A stretch of DNA of 64,000 nt from an uncultured Latescibacterota bacterium (lineage in GTDB: Bacteria; Latescibacterota; UBA2968), in the NCBI GenBank assembly GCA_951812755.1, contig OX638329.1:3046522-3110521 (forward strand). Direction: 5' to 3'. Position numbers and translations under genes: made by a program. Positions 52,117-59,702 of this stretch are shown in pieces (the first letter of the stretch is position 1; every line of letters begins with the position of its first letter). The notes under the pieces are model-generated. The model ran no database searches and was not told the origin of the DNA. It saw nothing but the letters and a program-made list of their open reading frames with translations.

Positions 52117-54834
52117 ATGTTTTTTTGTCGTTTTTGGGAGAATAAATATATGTTGATTTGTCTCTTGCTGACTGCCGCTGTCAGCATGGCGATGGGGCAA
52201 GGTGGGGCGCAAGCCGCTAAAAATATTGAGCAACAATTGGGAAGCGATGAACAAACGCTCCATGAACAACTTCTTAGCGAGCTGTTCCCCCGTGAGATCA
52301 ACAGGCTTCGGAACGACGTTTTAAATTCCTACATTGTCCCGACTTTGTCAGGCGACCAGTTCCAAAATTCATACAACTTGACCGCCCGCATTCGTTCAAA
52401 AGGCGTTCACCTCTCTGCCACCGGTGGCACTATTGGTCCATTTGTGCAACAAGTTAGACTAACGGATTTGGATAGCGAAGTGACCAGAATTTCCGATGCT
52501 CTGGGGTATTCGGTATCCGTAGATGGAAACACTGCTGTCGTGGGTGCTTTGGGAGACGCAAATGACAGAGGCTCGGCGTATGTGTTCACGTATGATGATG
52601 GGGCGTGGATAGAAACGGCCAAGTTGATCCCCGCCGATGGCAAAGCCATTGACTACTTCGGGCATTCTGTGGATGTAGATGGAAACACCATCGTTGTGGG
52701 TAGCACATACCAGGCGTATGTGTTTACGTATGATGGTGAGATATGGACAGAAACAGCAAAACTCGCTCCTGATATCAACCCCGATGCCAATTTTTGGACC
52801 GGTTTGGCATCTGTGGCTGTTTCAGATAGTACTATTGTCGTGAGTACTTTTGGGGATGAGGATGATAGAGGCTCGGTGTATGTGTTCACGTATGATGGTG
52901 AGATGTGGACAGAAACGGTCGAACTGGTCGCTTTCGATGGGGAAGCCTATGATCTCTTCGGGTATTCTGTATCTATAGATGATCGCACCATTGTCGTGGG
53001 TGCTCAGGGGGATGATAGGCGGAGAGGCTCGGCGTATGTGTTCACGCATGATGGTGAGATGTGGGCAGAAACGGTCAAGCTGGTCGCTTCCGATGGGGAA
53101 GCCTATGATCTCTTCGGGCAATCTGTTTCTATTTCAGATAGCACCATTGTCGTGGGTGCTCCAAGGGACGGCGACAACGGCAGGCTTTCTGGTTCGGTGT
53201 ATGTGTTCAGGCATGATGGTGGGATGTGGACGGAAACGGTCAAGTTGACCCCCATTGATGGTGAAGCCTTTGATTATTTCGGACATTCAGTATCTGTGGA
53301 TGGTCGTACCATTGCCGTGGGTACTGATAGGGATGCCGACAGTGGCAGGTTCTCTGGCTCGGCGTATGTATTCACGTATAATGGTGAGATGTGGACAGAA
53401 ACGGCCAAGTTTATCGCTTCCGATGGGGAAGCCTATGACTTTTTGGGGCATTCTGTGTCTGTTTCAGAGAATACCATTATCGTGGGTGCTTTTGGAGATG
53501 AAAATGATAGAGGCTCGGCGTATGTGTTCACGCATGATGGTGGGATGTGGGCAGAAACGGCCAAGCTGATCGCTGCCGATAGTAATGGTTATATTAGTGA
53601 CGACTTCGGACATTCTTTGTCTATGGATGGTCGCACCATTGCCGTTGGGGCTGATAGGGATGACGATAAGAGAGGCTCGGTGTATGTGTTTACGTATGAT
53701 GGTGAGACGTGGGCAAAAACGGCCAGGTTGACCGCTTCCGATGGCGAAGCTGATGACTATTTCGGACATTCTATGTCTGTGGATGGTCGCACTATGATAG
53801 TGAGTGCTCCAGGGGATGACGATGATAGAGGTTCGGCGTATGTGTTCACGTATGATGGTGGGGTGTGGACAGAAACGGTCAAGTTGACGGCTTCCGATGG
53901 CGAAGCCAATGACGACTTCGGGTATTCTGTGTCTGTATCAGGGAACACCATTGTCGCGGGTGCTCATGGAGACGACGACAATGGCAGATCCTCTGGCGCG
54001 GTGTATGTGTTCACGTATGATGGTGAGACATGGGTAGAAACGGTCAAGTTGACGGCTTCCGATGGCGAAGGACGTGACAGCTTCGGGCGGTCTGTGTCTA
54101 TTTCAGGGAGCACTATTGTCGCAGGTGCTCAAGGGGACGATAGGCGGAGAGGCGCGGTGTATGTGTTCAGGTATGATGGAGGGATGTGGACAGAAACGGC
54201 CAAGCTGATCGCTTCCGATGGCGAAGTCTATGACTTTCTTGGACATTCTTTGTCTGTAGATGGTCGCACCATTGTCGCGGGTACTGATAGGGACGCTGGC
54301 GTTGGCAGGTACTCTGGCTCGGCGTATGTGTTCATGTATGATGGTGAGATGTGGACAGAAACGGCCAAGTTGATCGCTTCTGATGGCGAAGCTCATGACC
54401 TTTTCGGGCATTCTGTGGATGTGTCTGGTCGCACTATTGTCGTAGGTGCTCTTGGGGACGCCGACAATGGTGGGTTTTCTGGCTCGGCGTATGTGTTCAC
54501 GTATGATGGTGAGATGTGGACAGAAACGGCCAAGTTGATCGCCGCCGATGGGATTGCCAATGACTACTTTGGGGAGGCTGTGTCCGTGGATAGGGGAGTC
54601 GTCGTGGTTGGGGCTGCCGGGGGCGACAACCGCAGAGGCTCCGCGTATGTGTATCGAGTGCCACTGGTTGAGCGTGCCGATGCCGATGGCGATGGGGTCA
54701 TTGGTATGTCAGATTTTCGTGCATTTGCCGAGGCTTATGGAACCACTGATCTTCGGTTTGACTTTAATGAAGACGGAACAGTTGGTTTTTCCGACTTTCT
54801 GATCTTTATCAGTCTCTACACTGAGCCAGTCTGA
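52117..54834 (+). CDS. Secreted FG-GAP repeat protein with C-terminal dockerin-like domain
   Basis: Exported protein of 905 aa; start at 52117 (AAAGGG upstream) or 52150, which gives a neater signal peptide MLICLLLTAAVSMAMGQGGAQA. Seen: a helical segment to about residue 110, then 14 tandem units of about 50 residues following the pattern FGxSVSVDGRTIVVGAxGDxxDRGSAYVFTYDG (shown in part) with calcium-type Asp/Gly loops: an FG-GAP (integrin-like) propeller series. The last ~53 residues have two EF-hand-like loops, DADGDGVIGMSDF and DFNEDGTVGFSDF, as in type I dockerins. Dockerins in uncultured phyla often tag exported proteins outside any cellulosome. Function: surface adhesion or ligand binding, inferred. 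A terminator follows. Confidence 0.88.
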   Translation: MFFCRFWENKYMLICLLLTAAVSMAMGQGGAQAAKNIEQQLGSDEQTLHEQLLSELFPREINRLRNDVLNSYIVPTLSGDQFQNSYNLTARIRSKGVHLSATGGTIGPFVQQVRLTDLDSEVTRISDALGYSVSVDGNTAVVGALGDANDRGSAYVFTYDDGAWIETAKLIPADGKAIDYFGHSVDVDGNTIVVGSTYQAYVFTYDGEIWTETAKLAPDINPDANFWTGLASVAVSDSTIVVSTFGDEDDRGSVYVFTYDGEMWTETVELVAFDGEAYDLFGYSVSIDDRTIVVGAQGDDRRRGSAYVFTHDGEMWAETVKLVASDGEAYDLFGQSVSISDSTIVVGAPRDGDNGRLSGSVYVFRHDGGMWTETVKLTPIDGEAFDYFGHSVSVDGRTIAVGTDRDADSGRFSGSAYVFTYNGEMWTETAKFIASDGEAYDFLGHSVSVSENTIIVGAFGDENDRGSAYVFTHDGGMWAETAKLIAADSNGYISDDFGHSLSMDGRTIAVGADRDDDKRGSVYVFTYDGETWAKTARLTASDGEADDYFGHSMSVDGRTMIVSAPGDDDDRGSAYVFTYDGGVWTETVKLTASDGEANDDFGYSVSVSGNTIVAGAHGDDDNGRSSGAVYVFTYDGETWVETVKLTASDGEGRDSFGRSVSISGSTIVAGAQGDDRRRGAVYVFRYDGGMWTETAKLIASDGEVYDFLGHSLSVDGRTIVAGTDRDAGVGRYSGSAYVFMYDGEMWTETAKLIASDGEAHDLFGHSVDVSGRTIVVGALGDADNGGFSGSAYVFTYDGEMWTETAKLIAADGIANDYFGEAVSVDRGVVVVGAAGGDNRRGSAYVYRVPLVERADADGDGVIGMSDFRAFAEAYGTTDLRFDFNEDGTVGFSDFLIFISLYTEPV

Positions 54835-54861
54835 TGCCTGTGGTCTCGGATTTGCTACTTA

Positions 54862-54897
54862 AAAAGCCTCGTTGGTCAGGTTGCCAACGAGGCTTTT
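54862..54897. terminator. Bidirectional terminator
   Basis: A perfect 14-bp stem AAAAGCCTCGTTGG / CCAACGAGGCTTTT with an 8-base loop lies between the FG-GAP gene and the convergent beta-barrel gene. Confidence 0.9.
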
Positions 54898-54930
54898 CCC
54901 ATGCATGCTTCAATACTAAAAGCTGGTCGC

Positions 54931-55476
54931 TTAAAAGAAAAATTTGAGGCCCGCATAAACCCGGTCCATGTCGGTGGTGCGGTTGTCGGTAAAGATAAAG
55001 TCGTGTTTGTAGTCGAGTCCGATACGCACCCTTTTGTGGAGGACGATGTCTATGCCAGCACCGGGTGCCAAACCAAAGTTGCGGCTGCCTTCATTGGGCG
55101 CGTATAGCCCGGCGTTGAGCGAGACGTGGTACACAAAGGGGTCAAAGGCGTAGGCAAAACGCGAGCCGAGGCTGAAGATGGACATGTCGCGGTCGGAAAG
55201 ATAATTATAGCCCGCTTGAATGCCGAGCCACTGGTCCATTTCGACGCCGAGTTCAATCCCGTAGAGAAAGCCCGTGCGCGTTTTGTTGACGTCCGTCAGG
55301 TCGAAAAAGCCAGAGCCAAAAGCGGTGTTGAGATAGACGCGATGGCCCGAACTACCAAAAGGGTATCCCCCTTTGCCAAATTCGCTGTCTTCCGCCCCAT
55401 CAGTGCGGCCAGTTTGTGCGCTGGCATTGCTCCCCAAAAGTAAAGCGATTGCGAATGTGAATAACAGGTGTTTCAT
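54931..55476 (-). CDS. Outer-membrane beta-barrel protein
   Basis: Exported protein of 181 aa. Seen: cleavable signal peptide MKHLLFTFAIALLLGSNASAQ, then alternating short strands (HRVYLNTAFGSGFFDL, GFLYGIELGVEMDQWLGIQAGYNYL, IFSLGSRFAYAFDPFVYHVSLNAGLYAP, AGIDIVLHKRVRIGLDYKHDF) and a C-terminal phenylalanine in VYAGLKFFF, the usual outer-membrane assembly signal. It fits an eight-stranded OmpA/OmpW-type barrel. It ends the minus-strand envelope cluster, downstream of the LpoB gene. No specific function known. Confidence 0.82.
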   Translation of the reverse strand: MKHLLFTFAIALLLGSNASAQTGRTDGAEDSEFGKGGYPFGSSGHRVYLNTAFGSGFFDLTDVNKTRTGFLYGIELGVEMDQWLGIQAGYNYLSDRDMSIFSLGSRFAYAFDPFVYHVSLNAGLYAPNEGSRNFGLAPGAGIDIVLHKRVRIGLDYKHDFIFTDNRTTDMDRVYAGLKFFF

Positions 55477-55603
55477 TGTGTTGCTCCTTTCTGGATCAGG
55501 ATTAAAGGATGGAAGGATGTGCAGGATACCCCACCTTTAATTTTTAATGCTCAATTCCCAATTCGTAATTCCCCAACCTAATAATCCCAGGTTTCCTGCG
55601 CAA

Positions 55604-56191
55604 TTACAATCCGATGCTGCGCTTTTTGTAGGCTTTGCGGATTTCTTTTTCGTCTGTCCATATAATTTCCGATGTGGTCAGGTCCGTCAGTTGGAAGGTG
55701 GCTTTGTAGTAGATGAGTTTTTCTTTGCCCACTTCCTGCACATTCGCGCTGAGTGTGCCCGTGAGGATCATGTCTGATCCGGTCTGTTTGCCCGGTGCTT
55801 TGGCCTGTGTGGGATCGACGTAGCCGGATTGTTGATAGTCGTATTCTGTGGCGATGTCTTTGCGGTTGGTGACATCGACAAAGCGCACTTTGCCGCTCTG
55901 GATCAATGCGGTTTTGATTTTGTCAGAGAGGGCCACCATGTCGATGTGTTCGGTGGTGCGGTTGCGCATTTTGCCGAGCATGATGGCGGGTTCGGGTCTG
56001 TGCAATGGTGCTTCGAGGATTGAATTGACGACTTTTTTGGCGATGAGTTGCATGTCGTTTTCGTTAAAGCGGTCGTCGAGCAGGGCGATGGTTTTGGGAT
56101 CTTCATACGTCCCTTTTGTAAAGGCTCTGGGACCGGCGCATCCGGTTGTGATACCGATCAGAGCGATTGCTGCATAGGTGATGAGTTTCAT
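55604..56191 (-). CDS. lpoB: LpoB-like penicillin-binding protein activator lipoprotein
   Basis: Lipoprotein of 195 aa. Seen: MKLITYAAIALIGITTGCAG with lipobox Cys18; then FNENDMQLIAKKVVNSIL, IMLGKMRNRTTEHIDM, LSDKIKTALIQSGKVRFVD, and a C-terminal GTLSANVQEVGKEKLIYYKATFQLTDLTTSEIIWTDEKEIRK, all typical of the LpoB/YcfM family. LpoB sits in the outer membrane and reaches through peptidoglycan to stimulate PBP1b. The neighbouring COG3014-like lipoprotein often accompanies this family in other bacteria (general knowledge). No PBP gene is in the window. Confidence 0.88.
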   Translation of the reverse strand: MKLITYAAIALIGITTGCAGPRAFTKGTYEDPKTIALLDDRFNENDMQLIAKKVVNSILEAPLHRPEPAIMLGKMRNRTTEHIDMVALSDKIKTALIQSGKVRFVDVTNRKDIATEYDYQQSGYVDPTQAKAPGKQTGSDMILTGTLSANVQEVGKEKLIYYKATFQLTDLTTSEIIWTDEKEIRKAYKKRSIGL

Positions 56192-56289
56192 GGTCTATCT
56201 CCTTGTTGAGAGGTGAGAAAGTCAAAATGCAACCACAGATGAAAGGTGAAAGGTGAAAGGCGATAGGACGAAGTGCTACGCTCAAATTG

Positions 56290-56967
56290 TTATTCGACGG
56301 CGATCCAAAATCGACATCCAGCAATAATACTCAATGTGCCTGTTATCTTTTCGGAAACATCTTCTTGTTGACCTCTAAATTTTACGCCTTGCAAACGGAT
56401 TTCACTAAAAAAATGTGTTCTCTTTTTGAAGGCAAATTCGCTGCCGATCCCAACTACACCGCCAAAATGTAACAATGGAATCTCCTTTTGATGATCTGCG
56501 GAACGAAAGATGAAAGCCCCTAATCCGCCGCTTACATAGGTTTGTATCAGCCCTGCTGACATTTGGCATCTCAATTCGACTAGAAGCGAATTGAGCCATC
56601 CACCAAAATCAAACGAGTGGGATTCTCGGATATTTTCTAATATCCGTTGAGGCATGCGAAAAAAAGATCCGTGCAAAGACAACTCGAGTGGTTCGTACCC
56701 AATAAAAAACTCACTGTTTATCGCAAGTCCCATCTGCGCTCTGAGGAGATTGAAAGAGGTGGATCCATTCAATCCACCAACTGATCGCTTGTTCCTCTTC
56801 CAAATTTTATTTTCTAAAGGATTTTGCCGTCGGTCCTGCCATTGAGTTTGGTTTATCACGGGAAATGCGGGACCAGCCCCAAATCCAAATCCAATATAAA
56901 GTTCCTGGCAATAATTCGCAGAGGGCCAAAAGGATAAGATCAATAGTGTCATAAGGTGGAGTTTCAT
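56290..56967 (-). CDS. Putative outer-membrane beta-barrel protein
   Basis: Exported protein of 225 aa, not assignable to a named family. Seen: signal peptide MKLHLMTLLILSFWPSANYC, then glycine-rich amphipathic strands (LYIGFGFGAGPAFP, SGLIQTYVSGGLGAFIF-like, FGGVVGIGSEFAF, HFFSEIRLQGVKF) and a long loop near residues 40-65. The C-terminus CRFWIAVE lacks a terminal aromatic residue, so a barrel call is moderate. It lies between the LpoB gene and a periplasmic unknown on the same strand. Confidence 0.65.
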   Translation of the reverse strand: MKLHLMTLLILSFWPSANYCQELYIGFGFGAGPAFPVINQTQWQDRRQNPLENKIWKRNKRSVGGLNGSTSFNLLRAQMGLAINSEFFIGYEPLELSLHGSFFRMPQRILENIRESHSFDFGGWLNSLLVELRCQMSAGLIQTYVSGGLGAFIFRSADHQKEIPLLHFGGVVGIGSEFAFKKRTHFFSEIRLQGVKFRGQQEDVSEKITGTLSIIAGCRFWIAVE

Positions 56968-57089
56968 GGGGCAGTAGTTAGTGATTAGTGGTTAGCAGTC
57001 GGCCCTCTACTTTCACCTCTTAACGAACTGCTACGCAGTTGTATATCGTTCCTAATTTCTAATTCTCAATTTTTAATTTTTAATTCTTA
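56968..57089. repeat. ACTAACCACT tract and AATTTTTAATT tract
   Basis: TAGTTAGTGATTAGTGGTTAG (here 56976-56996, approximately) and TTCTAATTCTCAATTTTTAA with TTTTTAATTC. They are the inverse of the mix at 28486-28574. No gene seen. Confidence 0.5.
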
Positions 57090-57902
57090 TCACCGCCACT
57101 CGCATTCCATCCGCGTGTCAATCATGTGCCATTTGTCCGGTAGCACAACATCTTGTTTGTAGCGAATGTAGGCGCGGCAGTCTTGAATGGGTGAACTGAC
57201 TGGATAATCCATTTGATACGTTTGAACCCGTGAGAGGTCTATTGCCGGTATCTCGTCGATTTGATGGATCCCCGGGCGCGAAGATGTGAAAATCCGAACG
57301 GTTTTGCTGCCGTGTGTTTTGAGCGGGATTGTTCCCGAGAAGGTGACGCGCCGAATTTTTCGCGGGAGTAAGGGGTCTGTGGCATCGATCAGGGTGTCTC
57401 TTTTCCACTGTCCGGCGAGCACGGTGTTTAAGTCGGCAGTGAAGACGCGCTGGATTTCTCCGTCGGGAATGATGACGTAGAGAAAGCGGTGGCGCGCTGT
57501 TTGGGAATGGCCGTCAAAGGTCAAGTAAATGGTGAGGTTGAGCGATTGATTGGGTGCGAGCGCGTGTTTGGATATGGCTTGTATGACGACGGACTCAAGA
57601 CCAGCTTGTTTGAGCGCGATCAGCCCTTCGGCAGATGCATCGCCTGCATAGCGTCGTTCAGAAACCATCTGTGCGATTTGGTCGGGTTTAAAGTCGCTCT
57701 GTACCAATTGCAACAGGTCTTCACGGGTAAAGGGAAGCTGGTCGGTGCGTTCATAAACCGCGGGCAGTTCTCCACCGTCCCATTCGACGAGGTTGACGAC
57801 AATCCCTCGCGTGGGCGGCAGGTCTGATTGCGCCGCGTTTGCGGTTGAAACGAACAGGCCGAGAACGATGATGAACAGAAGGCTTCGGTGTGAAATTTTC
57901 AT
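57090..57902 (-). CDS. Periplasmic protein of unknown function
   Basis: Exported protein of 270 aa; signal peptide MKISHRSLLFIIVLGLFVSTANA. Not recognised. Residues ~55-120 are helical (FTREDLLQLVQSDFKPDQIAQMVSERRYAGDASAEGLIALKQAGL) and resemble a short helical repeat; the rest is beta-rich with NLTIYLTFDG and KIRRVTFSGTIPLK. It lies 34 bases after the COG3014-like gene and is probably co-transcribed with it, which suggests an envelope role. The second Cys pair (Cys near IQDCRAYI and MECEW) could form a disulfide. Confidence 0.7.
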   Translation of the reverse strand: MKISHRSLLFIIVLGLFVSTANAAQSDLPPTRGIVVNLVEWDGGELPAVYERTDQLPFTREDLLQLVQSDFKPDQIAQMVSERRYAGDASAEGLIALKQAGLESVVIQAISKHALAPNQSLNLTIYLTFDGHSQTARHRFLYVIIPDGEIQRVFTADLNTVLAGQWKRDTLIDATDPLLPRKIRRVTFSGTIPLKTHGSKTVRIFTSSRPGIHQIDEIPAIDLSRVQTYQMDYPVSSPIQDCRAYIRYKQDVVLPDKWHMIDTRMECEWR

Positions 57903-57936
57903 TGTGTTCCTCCTTGTGGATTGAGATGATTGCGTA

Positions 57937-59295
57937 TCATTGATATATCCTGTGATTCAAGAACGTGCGTTGGCCGGGTTTGATTTCGATGTTGGTAAAT
58001 GTTTCTGTTTCGATAATACGCCCGTTGGCGTCGCGGGCTTCGAGGGTGATGGTGTGGGTGCCGGGCGGTAGTTCGAGGCGGCCGATTTGAATATTGTGGG
58101 GCAATGAGACCCAACTGCGCGTGTCGGCGATTTCGGTTGAGATGTTGAACAGGTTGACGAAGAAACCGAGGACTTCATTTTCGTCTTTGGCCTCTCGGTG
58201 GGCTATGTATTTCACAAGCCCGCGTGCAATTGTTCTGATCATAATCCTCGGGTAGTGATCCTGGAGCGATGTTTTTGCAATCGCGGCATAATTTTGGACG
58301 ATCTGCGTTTGAACGGTGCGGTCTCCTGCGCGGATGAAAATGCGCTTTGTGCGCGGGGTAATGGCTTCGTATTTGGGAAGGGTGACGCGCAACCAGTAAT
58401 CGACATCGCGAATGGGATATACGCGGTGACGGCGGCGTGAGATTTCGGTGGCGACGGAAGATATTTTGTCGTCCTTGCCGCGTTTGATGTCCTCTTCGTA
58501 AATAGGCAGATCAATTTCCTCTTGTACTTTGCGAGGAATAAAACCGATTTCAGAAAAGATCACGAGTTCGCCATTGCCCGCGGGCTGCACAAAAGGCAGG
58601 ATGGTGAGCGAGGCAAAGCGCATGTCGGCTCCCTCGCCGTTGAGAATGTTATCTACCTGTTCGAGATCTTCAGAGATGGTTTGAGGTGGGGCGGTGTGAA
58701 ACTTTTTTTCGTAGTATGAATAGGCGTCTTGAGCGTGCTGATAGGAGACGCGGGCGTCGTTGAATTCGCCAGTGGCTTCGTAGAATAGGCCGGTGATGTA
58801 GTGAATGAAGGCGTCATTTTTGTAACTCGTCCGTCCATTGTGGATGGCGTATTGGTCGAGTTTCAAATTGGCTTTGCGACATTCGACAAGGGCGTCTTCT
58901 GGGAGGCCCAGATACCAGTAGTTCAGTGCGCGATAGTAGTGAACGGCAACCATTTCAAAGCTGTCGCCGCGATAGTTGCGTATGGCGTCATTGGTCACAA
59001 ATGCGGCGGCTTCACGGGAAACCGAGCGGGTATAGAGTCGATCTGATAGGCGCTCGGCTTCTGCAAAATAGCGGTTGGATGTTTCGTAGTGGCCCTGATA
59101 GTGGGTGAGGAGGCCATTTTCGAGGAGATAGAGCAATTGGTTGCCTCTTTTTTTCGACTTTTTGATTTTTGCACGGGCGTCTTCGTAATTTCGCGTACGC
59201 AGGCTCGTGCGAAAGTCGCCTGAAAAGTGAGCATAGGTGGTGCAGCCGTGTAGAGAGACCGCTATCAGAAGCACTATGTAGTAAATTGGTTTCAC
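57937..59295 (-). CDS. COG3014-like TPR lipoprotein
   Basis: Lipoprotein of 452 aa. Seen: MKPIYYIVLLIAVSLHGCTTY with lipobox Cys18, then TPR-like helical pairs (ALNYWYLGLPEDALVECRKANLKLDQY, YITGLFYEATGEFNDARVSYQHAQDAY), and a beta-rich C-terminal third (GRLELPPGTHTITLEARDANGRIIETETFTNIEIKPGQRTFLNHRIY). The order fits the COG3014 family, often encoded beside LpoB-like lipoproteins. First gene of the minus-strand envelope cluster. Role in outer-membrane or cell-wall assembly is inferred from the neighbours. Confidence 0.8.
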   Translation of the reverse strand: MKPIYYIVLLIAVSLHGCTTYAHFSGDFRTSLRTRNYEDARAKIKKSKKRGNQLLYLLENGLLTHYQGHYETSNRYFAEAERLSDRLYTRSVSREAAAFVTNDAIRNYRGDSFEMVAVHYYRALNYWYLGLPEDALVECRKANLKLDQYAIHNGRTSYKNDAFIHYITGLFYEATGEFNDARVSYQHAQDAYSYYEKKFHTAPPQTISEDLEQVDNILNGEGADMRFASLTILPFVQPAGNGELVIFSEIGFIPRKVQEEIDLPIYEEDIKRGKDDKISSVATEISRRRHRVYPIRDVDYWLRVTLPKYEAITPRTKRIFIRAGDRTVQTQIVQNYAAIAKTSLQDHYPRIMIRTIARGLVKYIAHREAKDENEVLGFFVNLFNISTEIADTRSWVSLPHNIQIGRLELPPGTHTITLEARDANGRIIETETFTNIEIKPGQRTFLNHRIYQ

Positions 59296-59566
59296 CGCAT
59301 ATTTCTCCGTTGAGATTTTTGCGTGCGGTAAAGGTATTGAGCAAATAGCGTGCCAATTGGGGGAGAATTATTTTAAGTTATTGAATTACAATGGGATATA
59401 AAATAGAATTGGAAATGGAATATGTGACGCGATGGCACAGGTGTGAATTTTTACAACAGTTTGGGATGCAATCCGCAGATGGACGCAGGTGGACGCAGAT
59501 GACGCAGATAAAAAAAGGGATAAAACGTAGGGGCGATCCCTCGTGGTCGCCCGCCCAATACAGCCC
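59296..59566. repeat. Repeat-filled intergenic region
   Basis: From 59296 to 59471 no gene or clear signal is seen. 59472-59510 is a CAGAT array (ATCCGCAGATGGACGCAGG with further units), followed by GTAGGGGCGATCCCTCGTGGTCGCCC in two arms (GGGGCGAT.. / ..GTCGCCC), the GTAGGGGC hairpin type. Confidence 0.6.
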
Positions 59567-59702
59567 CTAGTGCATCGTGGCAAAAAAGGCTGTGCATATC
59601 GATCTTACTTGCGATTGTCATTGCGGCATGGTTTAAGCCGCAATCCAGAAGGTTTTGCTGTTCGCTTCTATATGGGGCATGACTTACGCCACCATGCACT
59701 AG
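59567..59702. mobile_element. 132-bp CTAG-bounded miniature element, copy 2
   Basis: CTAG at 59567-59570 and 59699-59702; terminal inverted repeats CTAGTGCATCGTGGC and GCCACCATGCACTAG; inner hairpin ATTGCGGC.../GCCGCAAT. The reverse complement matches 43336-43471 over its whole length except for scattered substitutions, and lacks the TAA that stops the GIY-YIG gene. The left CTAG copy of the pair at 59699 forms the stop codon of the glycosyltransferase gene. Confidence 0.85.

Noticed and set aside
52407-54411. Several open frames on the minus strand inside the FG-GAP gene, themselves repetitive
   Set aside because: They mirror the sense repeats, have no ribosome-binding sites and no domain pattern; the sense strand has a signal peptide, domains and a terminator.
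9675-59510. CAGAT arrays as CRISPR
   Set aside because: Units are 10-12 bases, contiguous and degenerate, with no unique spacers, and no cas genes are in the window.
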